64,000 bases of DNA, taken from assembly GCF_036324505.1 (NCBI RefSeq), contig NC_086360.1, forward strand, positions 3,307,546 to 3,371,545, in the 5' to 3' direction. How positions within the stretch are numbered: the first letter of the stretch is position 1; each line of letters begins with the position of its first letter. This document shows positions 1 to 12,682 of the stretch, one piece after another. The notes beneath the pieces were generated by a model. That model saw only the letters and a program-made list of their open reading frames with translations. It had not been told where the DNA came from and did no database searches. Both the position numbers and the translations under genes were made by a program. The DNA is from Eleginops maclovinus. Taxonomy: Eukaryota; Chordata; Actinopteri; Perciformes; Eleginopidae.

Positions 1-440
1 ATTTATTTATTCTCTCTATTCGCTTTCTTTCCACTTTCCTTTGATTTGACTGAAATGTGTGTTATATCATGTTTTTAATATGTATGCAATCTGTCATAAT
101 GAAGGTGCTAGTCAAGGTGTTTGGAAGGACTTCATATTTAACTGAGATGCATGTGCACACACTTGCCTTTGCTCTATGTGTGTCGGCAGTGTTTACTGTC
201 AGGTGACCTTGCCACACCTTAGCTTTAGCCTGAATCGATGCCTCTGGGCTGTGTTACAGTAATGACTACCGATAAATAGTGCAGGATTGACGATGTGTTT
301 CTCCGGCCGTGTGGACAGAGCAGCTGCCGTAGTGTTTGATTGGTTTATCAGCCACAGATCCGCAGCTGCCTCTGCACTTGCCTGTCGACGCCCAGCACTG
401 AATCTAATACCGCTCCAGTCCCGGGACAAATCCATCAATC

Positions 441-442
<2 letters not shown>

Positions 443-472
<30 letters not shown>
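443..472. repeat. (AC)15 microsatellite
   Basis: Pure AC tract in otherwise plain intergenic DNA. Confidence 0.95.
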
Positions 473-474
<2 letters not shown>

Positions 475-936
475 ATGCACATGAGCTCCCTCGGAGTAAC
501 ATTCAAAGTGGCAGTGTCACTGTTGAATTAAATTCAAAAGCCTCTCTGTCTTTCTCTTTCTATCGCTCCATCGCACGCACACCAAAATAATTTCTGTCAA
601 TATCATAAAGTCATCTCTTTATCTTTTTGTCACTACACACACAGACACTGCATCTCTGATACTGCTGACAGAGCATGGAATAATAAACAGCCTTGTTAAG
701 CAGCTGAGACACACTCAGGTAAAACAAATTGCCATTTTACAACCAAACCAATTGTATAACATCCTTCAACTGCATGCACAAATGAACTGCCAGGAGGAAC
801 TTGTGTCCAAACACAAAAGAGAAATGTTCCTGACACAATTAACATTAGTCCAAATGTATGCCCCAGAAGGTCGTGAGGACTAGAGGGCACTGAGAATACA
901 GAAACGTTGGCTTTATTTAAATGTTTTATGTTAAGA

Positions 937-1088
937 AATTTCACATATCTGAATTAGGTTAGTTGAACGCAATAATATTGAGTTGAACCTAACAATTTTT
1001 ATTAAAACTTGAGATTATTGCTTTTAACTAATCTAATACAGTTATGTAAAATCTGTTGACATAACACATTTAAGTCAATGTTTCAGTA
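937..1088. mobile_element. Palindromic MITE (AATAATATT family), copy 1
   Basis: Two arms, GTTAGTTGAACGCAATAATA and its near-inverse, surround AACCTAACAATTTTTATT. Other copies are at 3150, 5254, 6556 and 41767. Not coding. Confidence 0.65.
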
Positions 1089-1619
1089 GTTTACTTTGAA
1101 AAGACTGTATGCATGTGATAAAAAGATATTGACAAGTTGTTTGATATTATAGGAATATGTGTAAAAATGTTAAATCCTAAACCATTTCATGAGGAAACGT
1201 TGCATGGTCCCATGTAACAGTGACACGTCCTACCTGGACAGGTTTTGTTATCTAATGATTGTAAAAGCAAATACAGATTTACCCAGCATCACCTTTATGC
1301 TCTAGTCTGTACCGTTTTCGCTACTAAATCAGATTCACATCCTGGATATATCCTGCCAAGGACTTCTGTCTGTTTCTCTTTGAATATCGTTAGTTTTTTC
1401 TGTAAGAAATATGTAACATTCCTCCAGCAAGTGCAACAGTGACAATGTAGACTACCGGATAGCTATGAGGCTCTTAACAGCAGGTCAAATCAGTGTCTTC
1501 TGTGATTTATGGTTATAACTGATAATTGGTGATACGTTTTCTCGCTAACAAGAAAAAATGATTATTATTTCTCCATCTGATAGAGTCATGGTACTGCTAA
1601 GCTAGCAGTTCCTCTTACG

Positions 1620-1880
1620 GATGGATAAAGGGTACATGATACAGCGGTGGAGGCGGGCCTGTTCATTACTATACAAGTTGCTCAGTGGCGCATGAAGCCA
1701 AAATGTCCTGCCTTTAGTACAAAAATACACATTTCACTGGATCTTACGGCAATCTTCCGCATCCATTGGGCCCATAGAGCATGCGCACTTGAGTTTTCCT
1801 TAAGCCCTGCCTCCCAGCCGCTCAAGTCTGGTCTTGGCTCAGTAAAATGAATGGAAAGTGCAAATAACTCTAGATTCATC
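1620..1880. repeat. Dispersed repeat fragment related to 15620-16085
   Basis: Shares GTGGAGGCGGG, CATAGAGCATGCGCAxTTGAGTTT and AAGCCCTGCCTCCC in the opposite orientation. Confidence 0.45.
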
Positions 1881-1954
1881 TATCAGATTGTTTTACAAAT
1901 TTTAGGACCTCATTCTTTTTATTATATTGATTTACTTTAAAAGAGAATATTCAC

Positions 1955-2974
1955 AGATTTACAGACTGATTTACAGACTGATTTACAGACTGATTTACAG
2001 ACTGATTTACAGACTGATTAACAGACTGATTTACAGACTGATTTACAGACTGATTTACAGACTGATTTACAGACTGATTTACAGACTGATTAACAGACTG
2101 ATTAACAGACTGATTTACAGACTGATTTACAGACTGATTTACAGACTGAATAACAGACTGATTTCGAGACTGATTAACAGACTGATTAACAGACTGATTT
2201 ACAGACTGATTTACAGACTGATTTACAGACTGATTTACAGACTGATTAACAGACTGATTAACAGACTGATTTACAGACTGATTTACAGACTGATTTACAG
2301 ACTGATTTACAGACTGATTAACAGACTGATTTACAGACTGAATAACAGACTGATTTACAGACTGATTAACAGACTGATTTACAGACTGATTTACAGACTG
2401 ATTTACAGACTGAATAACAGACTGATTTACAGACTGATTAACAGACTGATTAACAGACTGATTTACAGACTGATTAACAGACTGATTTACAGACTGAATA
2501 ACAGACTGATTTACAGACTGATTAACAGACTGATTTACAGACTGATTTACAGACTGATTTACAGACTGATTTACAGACTGATTTACAGACTGATTAACAG
2601 ACTGATTAACAGACTGATTAACAGACTGATTAACAGACTGATTTACAGACTGATTAACAGACTGATTTACAGACTGATTTACAGACTGATTAACAGACTG
2701 ATTTACAGACTGATTTACAGACTGATTTACAGACTGATTTACAGACTGATTTACAGACTGATTTACAGACTGAATAACAGACTGATTTACAGACTGATTA
2801 ACAGACTGATTAACAGACTGATTAACAGACTGATTTACAGACTGATTAACAGACTGATTTACAGACTGATTTACAGACTGATTTACAGACTGAATAACAG
2901 ACTGATTTACAGACTGATTAACAGACTGATTAACAGACTGATTTACAGACTGATTTACAGACTGATTTACAGAC
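1955..2974 (+). repeat. 12-bp minisatellite, about 85 copies
   Basis: Unit GATTTACAGACT with two common variants, GATTAACAGACT and GAATAACAGACT, and one GATTTCGAGACT. The length is a near-exact multiple of 12. Because 12 is divisible by 3, a frame stays open for 359 codons (IYRL/INRL/NNRL). There is no splice or start context, so I treat it as DNA repeat, not protein. The order of variants is patterned (see findings). Confidence 0.95.
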
Positions 2975-3149
2975 AGTCTCTTTTTGGGTCCAATGTTGTC
3001 ACGTGACCTTGTAGCACAGTTTTGCTACCATGAAACTTTGCTTTAACGCCCGGAGCATTTCCTTGGGGCTTGGTTTCTCTCTGTATTATCTTGTTGTGCT
3101 AAGCTAGGCTAAAACATCGAACACTTTCATTGAATGTATTATGTCAACA

Positions 3150-3293
3150 AATTTCACAAAACTGTAAAAGGTTAGTTGAAAGCGATAATATTAAATTGAA
3201 CCTAAAAAAAATGTTTAGATTGTGTTCAGCTATCTTAATTGAGTTATATGAAATCTGTTGACATAATACATTTAATTAAAGTCAATGTTTCAG
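3150..3293. mobile_element. Palindromic MITE (AATAATATT family), copy 2
   Basis: Contains GTTAGTTGAAAGCGATAATA and ends TTAAAGTCAATGTTTCAG like the other copies. One arm is damaged. Confidence 0.6.
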
Positions 3294-3848
3294 ATGTTTC
3301 AGTGCAGGTGTCCCTGCACTGCATGCATCAAAAGGAAAGTGACTAGAGGAGCGTTAGACAATTACAACATGTTGTTTAAGGTTAAGGTAATGCTTTAGAA
3401 TAAACGTTTTATGTATATTTGAAAAGATAGACAATATCCATCAGCACATGAAGAGGCTAAATCTTTAGTCTAAAAAAAGAAGAGCTGCAGTAGCCTCTGG
3501 GAATCGGAGTGAAGCCCTGCACAGTCCCTCTCTCCACACACACTGTTACCAAGGCTCACATGAACAGTATGACTGAAGAAACTTATCAAATATATTGTCA
3601 CTTATTTTAACATCAACTAAACCAATGCAAAAGTAAACAGCAGAGCAAGTCCAACTTTCACAACAATGACACACACACAGCCCACTCTGAACACACACAC
3701 CAGAGTGTATCCACAGCAGCCCATTGGAACATCATGTGATCAAATCAGAGTGTCCCCAGCAGTCCCCAGAGCCCTGGGTTGCTGCTGCCTTGCTCCAGAG
3801 CACAGCAGCAGGGTGGTGTAGGTGGAGGTGGAGGAGGTTTGACTCTAC

Positions 3849-3929
3849 CTTGCCCTCGTTCCAGCAGAAACAGATGTTACTGGAGGTGCTCAGGATATCC
3901 GTGATGAAGGAGGAGATGCCGAGACGCAT
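3849..3929 (-). CDS. Possible short first exon, unknown gene
   Basis: The minus strand has ATG in a good context (ATCACCATGCG), 27 open codons (MRLGISSFITDILS, then TSSNICFCWNEGK) and then GTAGAG, a weak donor in phase 0. The open frame continues upstream, but only through low-complexity pyrimidine sequence. It lies on the strand where more tjp2 exons would be expected. I do not recognise it, and it could be chance. Confidence 0.2.
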
Positions 3930-4142
3930 GGTGATGGATGACAACGGCAGAGAGATGTACAGATAAAAAAAAAAAAGAGGAGGGACAGAGAAGGATGCAG
4001 GAGCTGTTGACAGAGCGGAGACCAGGCAAGACTGAGGAGTGGAGCGAGAGGGAGAGAGGGGGGAGAGAAAAGGGTTGGGAGGAAGGAGCAGAGAGGGGAG
4101 AGATGGAGGAGGATAGCTGCGACTGCTGCTGCTGCATGCAAG

Positions 4143-4251
<109 letters not shown>

Positions 4252-4317
4252 ATCTAAAGCTAAGCTTTAGGATGACAAAGCAAACATGCAGGTACACATT
4301 TAGATGAAAATCGGTCT

Positions 4318-4320
<3 letters not shown>

Positions 4321-4394
<74 letters not shown>
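4321..4394. repeat. (CA)37 microsatellite
   Basis: Pure CA tract, complementary to the TG tract at 4145-4250. Confidence 0.95.
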
Positions 4395-4397
<3 letters not shown>

Positions 4398-5253
4398 CTT
4401 CTTAAGCAAAGTATAAACACAAAACATTGCAGCATTTTTAAAATAAAACAGCCAACTAATTTATTTCATGACTTTACCAACATTCACATAAACCAATACA
4501 CACTTTTGGTGTCGAAATCAACTTTCTCTGCCTCTCTTTCCGTGTGTCAGGTCATTACTCGCTTCCACAGCCCCATGCTTTTCATGCAAACTCTCCAGAC
4601 CTGCCGTTCTCAGTCCATCCACCAGATGCCCTCAGACTTTTCCAACCGTCACCTGACTCCTACATCCACCTTCTCACCTATTGCTATTGCCCATACACCC
4701 CACAGTCATAATACCAGTCCATCTAACTCAAGCTCCTGGCTGAGAGTTGCTCTGTGCCTTTGCTCTCCAGACTGTACTATCTGAACCATTATCTGTGCCT
4801 GCCTGCCTGCCTGCCTCTCCCTTTTCCCTCCACATGGCCAAGAGATGAATGAAGCAGCCGCTGGTAGTTGTTGTGATGGCTAAGGGTGAGGCAGCTGTTG
4901 AAAATATGAACCAAAAGTGTTTCGCTAAATCAATAGTCCTATGTGTTTATAATATATATGGTTACCATTTCCATTTTTAGTACAGTATTAACAACCACAG
5001 GGCCCGATAGGTGCAGCTAAAGGTTAGAAGAGTTGGAATTTAACCACTTCTGTTTCCCAATCTCCAAGTTAACTCTTTTTTGTACAGTTTATGTTTTTGG
5101 ATAGATGCCTTAAATAAGATCTGTGGTTAACACAAGCTGTAGAAATTGTAACATTTTGTTCTAAGACTTATAAATGTCAGTAAACACTTGAACATGTGAA
5201 TATCTGAAGCTTCTATGTGTCATAACAATAACGGTTGCTCACAAGGGATTACA

Positions 5254-5389
5254 GATTTCACATAACGTATCAGGTTAGTTGAAAGCAATAATATTACATT
5301 TAAATCAACAGTATGTGGTTCAAATTAATATTATTGCTTTAAATTGATCTGTGTTGACACAATACATTTAATTAAAGTCAACATTTCAG
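5254..5389. mobile_element. Palindromic MITE (AATAATATT family), copy 3
   Basis: AGATTTCACATAACGTATCA to AATTAAAGTCAACATTTCAG, with AATATTATTGCTTT in the second arm. Confidence 0.6.
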
Positions 5390-6555
5390 TTTATTCAGTG
5401 TTATAACAACACAGTAGTTCTTGTTCACACTGCCCATAACAGGTCGAACTGTAAGACCTATAAGAAATGTAACCAGTGCATCAATGATGACAGACTGACT
5501 CTTTTTTATGGCTTTTGTATGAAACAATTTCAGTACTACACCAAGCAATGTCGACTCCTTCTGTTATCATCAAACTAAATCTGATTTAAGGTGAAATACA
5601 TCCCAGCTAATTTGAAGTATACTGTATAAGAAAATGCCTAACCGCAAAACCATACGTGACTGCAATGGCCAAACCCCACGGGTGGAACATACTGACAAGC
5701 TTAACTCAAGTGAAAGGAATACTCTTTAGCCCATTGTCTCTCCAAAGGTGTAATGAAATATATGGAGACCTCCATAATGTGAAAGACCTTAAAATGGCAA
5801 GGGTCCTCCACAATTTCCCTTCAAACAACACATACAGAGATGATAAGCCCTGACAGCATGCTCTATGTCTCGCTCATTTGCTGCTGAGTTGTCCCATGTC
5901 CTATGCTTGTTGCCAGATATTCATATTATTCAACAATGTGGTATGACCTTCCATATTTGACGGTTGACAACTCTGTGCATGGCTTATGTGTTATGTGATG
6001 GATATTACCATGTTACTTGTGACTGCACCTTTAACATGTTTGCCGTATAGCCGCTCTGACTGTCTGCATGTGATGGTTATGATACATATTGCTTGGTTGT
6101 GTTTTGTTGGTTTGTGTTGCTTGCATGGCTGCCGAAAAGTGGATATTGTTGAGGGACGGCCGTGGCACATGGCGTAAATGGATATCTTCTAATCAGAGGG
6201 TCTGTAATTTGATCCTCAGTCCCTGCAGTCAACATTTTAAACTGTGTGTTTAAATGCCAGACACGTTAACAGTATGGAAGTGTGTGTAAATCAGCAAAAT
6301 GACATTCAAATGTTATTGTAATATTGGTTTTACCCGATTGACTCTTGAAAAATAATTTGACCAACTTCATTGAAAGAGATAGCAAGATCATCCAGGTCAA
6401 ATCGTACTTCCACTGTGATTGTGTATTGTGTTCCACCCATTAGCAGGATTTAAACCCTGGAGCCCCATGCAACTGAGCTGCTTGGTCGCCACGTTTACTT
6501 GTTTTTTTTTTTGTGAAAAGTTACAAATGTGATGAAGTTCTTGAAACTAAAAAAC

Positions 6556-6692
6556 TGAAACGTTGAATTTAATTAAAAGAGTCAAATTTCACACAAATTT
6601 CACACAATTTCACACAAGTGCATAAGGTTAATTGAAAGCAATAATATTAGGTTGAACTAAATATTGTTTATTTAAACTTAATATTATTGCTT
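6556..6692. mobile_element. Palindromic MITE (AATAATATT family), copy 4, truncated
   Basis: The first arm is complete. The second breaks off after TTAATATTATTGCTT. Confidence 0.55.
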
Positions 6693-6922
6693 GTGTTTTG
6701 CTGTTTCTTCTGTCTTTGCATGTGTTGACAATATATTATATAATATACAGATAATGTAATATTTTGTTGCTGTCTCTCAATGTCGTCTTCTTGTCTACTG
6801 TCAGTGGCTGGCGGTCGGAGACAGGGAATGTGTTCTGTGTTAAAGGAAGAGGTTGTGTCGAGCATTTTTATCCGCCATACATGGACTTTGCTGAAATGAC
6901 TGCTGCTGTCATTTTGTCGGGA

Positions 6923-7085
6923 GGACTTAGAGGTGCTGACTCTCATCTCTGCCTCTTCACACTGCGCTACAAACCGTCCCAGCGAGCACTGTAGGTCACG
7001 GTGTGAGGCCAGCAGAGCCACATCATCTGCAGAAACTGCAATGTAATCCTCAACCCCCCGATATGGAACGCTCCCCTCATTTTCC
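6923..7085 (-). pseudogene. LINE reverse transcriptase fragment
   Basis: The minus strand encodes SADDVALLASHRDLQCSLGR then FVAQCEEAEMRVSTSKS. This is the conserved palm region around the (F/Y)ADD box of fish LINE ORF2, followed by the usual helix. The frame degrades on both sides. Length about 54 codons. Confidence 0.65.
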
Positions 7086-7279
7086 ATGAAAATCACACAG
7101 AATCTGTGACAGGGCACAACTCATTGAGAACAGGATTGACGTCCTGCCATGAATGCAGACACAGCTCCCCCTCTGCTATAGTCACGGCCCAGGAACCCCA
7201 CATGTCGATATAAGCCAGTAATAAGGGTTTGATAAGAGAGGTGGACATGACCCCACAAGCACCAGAGGAAATTACACCC

Positions 7280-7403
<124 letters not shown>

Positions 7404-8312
7404 ACGCCTTTTCTACACCCACATTATTATAAATTTAGCAGTTTGCATGCATTCATTATTCAAACATTTCTACTCTGAAATGGTAATGTGTCGTGCCCAC
7501 AATACTATAGTAGAACAGACACACACACACACACACACACACCCTCTGGTTAGTGATAACATTTACGCAGCGCCTACTCCACTCTTTTTTTTCTGATGTT
7601 TGTTTAGTGATTGACATTTCCCACAATGTCTCTCAGCAATCCCGTCAGAAGGGGGCGTGAATTTGTTGCTTTCAATCAATGGTGGGTGAATGAGTGTATA
7701 AAAATAGCTGGCTATTATTATCAGGGGTGTTCATGATGTCATGCAAAGACTCAAAGCACAACAACAGTTCTGAAGGATTAACCCAATTACAGATGCATTA
7801 TATCTGGTGGTGTCAATCGATTCAAAATGCAACAATCTCTTAAAATACTCCTATTTATTTGCATTTTGTGGGGAGATGGAACAAATACATGTGTGGTGTT
7901 GTATGTGACAGAAATGAGAGGGTATTTTACTTTAACATGATTTGTAAATTATTGGCATTATGTCTGACAATTTTCCGACACTTAGCTAAAGCCTCCACAC
8001 ACCCTCTGTCACAGAGAGCCGCTGGGATTGACTTCTGTATAATGTGCGCTACACAGAGAATATTATCTCTGCTGATATCATACTGCAGACCCTCCAGACC
8101 CTGTCCGCTGTCTCACACTGCTGAGCAACTTTAAAAAAACGTGAGCATGATTCAGGCAAAATGCCTTTTCTCCATCTTCACCACACCTAAAGAACAAGAG
8201 CAGTTTCCATTGTTCATGGATCAGGTGTGTTGTTACACTGAGGTAGTGATTGTCTCCAGAGAAAGAGCTTATGGGAAGTGCCAGAGCTAGCTGCCTCGAC
8301 CACTTTCTAAAC

Positions 8313-9633
8313 CAACCCCTACAGCTCCAGTCAGTGCCAGACATGTCTCTTGTGCTGATTTCTCTGATGTCTATGACTTTTCACTGCCATGCAATTCATT
8401 TTAAACATCTGTACTGGAATTCTGTGTGGACGTTCGGGTCAAATTGGTTGTTTGATTCATTTTCGGTGATTTGTATCCAGATAAATCCTCAATAATAATG
8501 TGTTAATGTTGACAACCCTAGTTATTTCATTACCTTACATGATGCCTTTATCCAAAGCGACTTGAAATAAGAGCATTCAACCATGACGAAACAATCTCAA
8601 AATCAAGAATCCTGCAGATACATTAGCTATCTGTAAACTAAACCAGATGGATTGCTACTGCATTAGCTCTAATTAAGCTAAACCATCTAAGCGCTAGGTA
8701 CAGAAGAGATTTAAAAAAAAAAAAAATTATCTATGGTGCAGTGGATGGATTTTCCATCTGCGACAGTAGATTTGTAGACGTGCTCCTGTCCTGATAACAA
8801 TTTCAATGAAAACTCAGACAGGATATTTTAAAGGATATTGCAGATCTAATGGATTGCATGCATGTGTACAGTATGTAACCTGCTCTACTGGAATGTTCTT
8901 ATACTGCCCACGATTTCTGTGCAGCATGCATTTGGATGTTATGGATGATATTTTTATTAATTTTGGGGCCAGTTTCGCCTTCATTAGAAAGTGACACGCC
9001 AAAAGGAAACGCAACCCCTACAGCTCCAGTCAGTGCCAGACATGTCTCTTTTGCTGATTCCTCCGCTGTCTTTGCCTTTTCACTGCCATGCAATTCATTT
9101 TAAACATCTGTACTGGAATTCTGTGTGGATGTTCGGATCAAATTTGGTTGTGTGATTTATTTTTATTGATAACGCGTTAACTTTGAAAACCATAGATATT
9201 TCATTACCTTAAATGACACCCTTATCCAAAGCTACTTGCAATAAGTAAACCAGATGAAGTGCTACTGCATTAGCCCTAATTAAGCCAAACTATCTAAGTG
9301 CTAGGTACAGAAGAGATCTTTTTTTTATTTATTAAATGTATGGTGCAGTGGATGGGTTTTAATCTGCAATGGTAGATTTGTAGACTTTCATCTGTCCTAA
9401 AAAAATGTCTTAACAAAACAACAATGAAAACCCAGACAGGATATTGTAAATCTTCCTGAGTCTGTTCCTGCTGCTGCAGCTTTGGGGTAAATCTAATGGA
9501 TTGCATGCGTGTGTACAGTATATACCCTGCTGCACTGGAATGTTCGTATACTGCCCAATTCCATGCAGCATGCATTTGGATGTTATTGAATTTTATTTGT
9601 TTTGGAGCCATTTCAGCCTTTATTAGAGAGTGA
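8313..9633 (+). repeat. Tandem duplication of about 700 bp
   Basis: Copy A 8313-8995 and copy B 9012-9633 share CAACCCCTACAGCTCCAGTC, CTGTACTGGAATTCTGTGTG, TAAGTGCTAGGTACAGAAGA-type, GGATTGCATGC(A/G)TGTGTAC and GCAGCATGCATTTGGATGTTA in the same order, offset about 699 bases. Neither copy codes. Confidence 0.8.
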
Positions 9634-10061
9634 CAGTGTTAAACGGGGGAGAGAGAGAGGGAGAACACACGTAAAGGAACCGCGTAAACAGCGTGAACAC
9701 TTCTCTGTTTGTATAATCTGTTCTCCTTGGTCAAGTCTTCCAATTAAAACCTGGACATAAGCTGTCATAAACTGGAGTAGGGGTTACATCGTTATTTTTG
9801 AATAATTTTCTGTGCTACTAGCTTGCTGTTGTGTGTTTATGTGTTTGTACTTTTTATTGTGAATGTATGTGCTGTAACTGTGCCTGTGTGTGTTTGATTA
9901 GGTGCTTTAGTTGTGCTTTTGTGTGTTTTTTTCTTTGCCATTATTCTTTTGTCACTTTTATTTTAATTCCATTAACCTGCCAGGGACTGCAGATGAAAAT
10001 CGGACTCTAAATCTTACACATTTACATGATGGACTGAAGTGCTCATGTGCATTGTCCTTTC

Positions 10062-10957
10062 TTAAAGGGGCCATATTCTGCTCTTTTTCAGGTGTATATC
10101 AGTATGTAGTGTCTCTCCTGGGACATGTCTCCATACTTTAATATTCACAAAGCTCTTTATTTCTCTCACTGCCTGTGCTGCAGCATCTCTTTTCACCCTC
10201 TGTCTGAAACTAGAGCCCAGTCTGCTGTGATTGGTTAGCTGGCCGGCTCTGTTGTGATTGGTCAACCGCTAAGAGATGTCCCGCCACTTTGCCTATCTAT
10301 GTTGGAGTGCTAGCCAATAGAAGCAGGAGTGTTACATAGTGATGTCACTATGTTGCAGAAGTAAACAAGGGAGTCCAGTGAAGGCGTTTCAGGAGGTTGG
10401 GGGAGTGTAAGGGAGACAAACTCCCTCTTGAGGGAACAGGGATTTTAGCCTTTGCAGACCATTTACATGCACACAAACCTATATTATTAAAAAATGTTCT
10501 ATATACGACATTTAAATTCCTCAGTTCTGTCAAAGACACGTCCTGGTGAATGGAATAGTCCTGTAAATTTCAGAATGGATGTAGCAAAATCACAGGTTCA
10601 ACCTTGTGCAACTCTTCAGATCTTGATCCTGCAAAATGTATCACTTGCAGGGTCAATCGAGCGGACCAAATTATGGAAAGGCCACCTGAGAAAACACTGT
10701 TCCTGTATACAATGTTTTCAAACAATGTAAATAAAATACCATCTATCTGCTGCTTTGTAAATACTTTTCCACGTGTATTTGATATCCATCCATGTGTCCA
10801 TCTTAAGTTACCTTATTTCTTTTGTATTTTTTGGGGGTGTGGGGGGTGTGGGAGAGACAAGGATTTTAGCCTTTGCACACCATTTACAAGCACTAAAACC
10901 TATTCAACACACTACAGGAAGGGGGAAACCCCAAGAAGCAGAATAGGGCCTTTTCAA
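10062..10957. mobile_element. TTAA-type MITE, copy 1, with internal insertion or duplication
   Basis: Starts TTAAAGGGGCCATATTCTGC and ends GCAGAATAGGGCCTTTTCAA. The segment GGATTTTAGCCTTTGCA(G/C)ACCA occurs twice (about 10440 and 10860), with about 370 bases inserted between. Sister copy at 38550-39026. Confidence 0.65.
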
Positions 10958-11375
10958 ATAAAATAAATAGAAGATTCAGCATGAAGTCTAAAAATAGGTA
11001 TAGATACAGTTACCTCATTTGGAAACTTCATGCAATTCATTGATGAATTAAAAATATAGTAATGCTTTTCTCTAATTCCATTATCTTTTAAATTAAACAC
11101 CTTATGAAATGACACAACCATTGTGAAACCTCCTTAATAAAGCACTTCATACAACCATGCAGCTCTGTAGGCTAGTAAACATGTATGCTTGCTAAGCAGA
11201 AGCATGTAAGTGGTTGAAGGCTTTGAGTGGTTGTTAAACATTAATGTCTGCTTTTGATACGAAGGCCTGCAGGGAGCTGAGGCATCATTAACATAAATAG
11301 ATTCTCTTTGATTTTACATTGATTCCTTGACCACCCCACTCCAGCCTGTTTCCCATGCACTCACACACTCAATGG

Positions 11376-11378
<3 letters not shown>

Positions 11379-11448
<70 letters not shown>
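11379..11448. repeat. (AC)n microsatellite beside the tjp2-like exon
   Basis: One interruption (CAGACA at about 11406). On the minus strand it starts 13 bases after the donor site of the exon at 11463. Confidence 0.95.
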
Positions 11449-11451
<3 letters not shown>

Positions 11452-11462
11452 CAACAACTCAC

Positions 11463-11569
11463 CGTGGAGGTTTCCAGAGTTTGCGTGGCGGTGGGATCAG
11501 CTCTCTCTTGTTGAGGGGGGCGACTCCGAGAGCTACCTGCATGATGGTGATGAACTTCTTATACTTCAT
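11463..11569 (-). CDS. tjp2: Alternative N-terminal exon of a ZO family gene, probably tjp2 (partial)
   Basis: The minus strand reads MKYKKFITIMQVALGVAP, then LNKRELIPPPRKLWKPP, then the donor GTGAGTTG, ending in phase 2. An in-frame ATG four codons upstream (11581) gives MSST first. The segment resembles the alternative ZO-1 start that I remember (MKYxKYITVMQMA, then NK, then RxLWVP), so I read it as the equivalent exon of a ZO paralogue. TJP2 lies next to FXN on the same strand in tetrapods, which fits this position downstream of fxn. No PDZ exon is visible at lower coordinates, so most of the gene would lie before base 1. A CA tract starts 13 bases inside the intron. The exact paralogue is inference. 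Confidence 0.5.
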
Positions 11570-12264
11570 GGTACTGCTCATCAATGCTTCGAGTCAATCT
11601 GTTGCCATGACAACACCTCAGCTTGCCTTGGGTCCAGCTTGGCTGTCAGGTGCTTGCGGTTGCAGCGCTGAGGAGTGGAGCACGTCTTGTGGAAGCTGAG
11701 CGCTGCACAGAGGAGATAGAGCAGCAGTGGGATAAAGCCAAAAGACAAAACAGCCGTGTTCTGATTTGTGTTGAAGCATTACTGTTACATAATTCACACA
11801 GAAAATCCCACCACTGGAGGATAATAGTGGCACTAAGCCTCTGGGTGCTTATCATGGTAATCCGCAACATCCAGCATCCATCCCTTTTTTTTGTTTGATC
11901 AAAGTGCAGACTGTCATGTATCATTACGTTTGCAAAACAATTGATTGTTTTGACATTTACTATCAGAACAGAGGAAGACATATTTCTCCTTGCCCAATAA
12001 ATAACTACTTGCCAATGTCTGTGGGTGAACCTGGGGCAGCAGGCCAAGATCATCTGCACATTCTCAATAAGTAAAATAAATCATGCTAATCCCAAAAGAA
12101 AAATCACCTTTGCCTGCACACAGTACGTCGGGCGACAGGTGAAAAACTGCAGCTTGAAAAATGGTTTGAATAAAACACAAATGTACAAAAACACATGCAA
12201 ATAAAGAAAGATCTTCAACAACTTGTCAAAACATGCGCAGCGTTTACTTAAGGCACTAATGAAA

Positions 12265-12682
12265 CGCTGCAGATACGAAACGCTGCAAGAACCTCAAAAC
12301 ACAACAGAAATGGGGACACTAAAAAGTGACGCACTCAGCTGGGACCGGAGCGCTTGGAGACGCTCAGGATTATAAAGTTAGCCTACTGTCACTGTCACTG
12401 GAAATGTACCTAAAATGTCAATTTGATAGGCTTATTTAAACAATGTGATCGCATGATTCCTTATGTTATTATCTGTGGTAAGCTAGCTAGTTAACGTACA
12501 AACCATATACTGACAAAACAAATATAAAACAGATCAACTCTGTCAACCGTGACAGTTAACTAACTTAATATTAACAGAACGTCACCAAGCGCTCCGGTCC
12601 CAGCTGTGTGCGTCACTTTTTAGTGTCCCCGTTTCCCTTATTGTTTTGAGCTCCTTATAGCGTTTTGAATTTGCAGCATTTC
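12265..12682. mobile_element. MITE with about 95-bp inverted repeats
   Basis: 12308-12357 (GGGGACACTAAAAAGTGACG onward) pairs with 12584-12633. Weaker pairing extends outward through CAAAACACAA and ACGAAACGCTGCA to both limits. The centre is AT-rich. Confidence 0.7.

Noticed and set aside
1955..2974. CRISPR-like array
   Set aside because: Units are contiguous with no unique spacers, and the window is vertebrate.
1927..3006. 359-codon open frame of IYRL/INRL repeats as a protein gene
   Set aside because: Pure 12-bp minisatellite. The frame stays open only because 12 is divisible by 3, with no coding context or splice sites.
4506..4784. 92-codon open frame as an exon
   Set aside because: No domain, no conserved look and no convincing splice sites.
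6150..6500. tRNA-derived SINE pair (GGTCTGTAATTTGATCC and AGGATTTAAACCCTGGA)
   Set aside because: B-box-like pieces only, with no A box or tail I could define, so not listed as elements.
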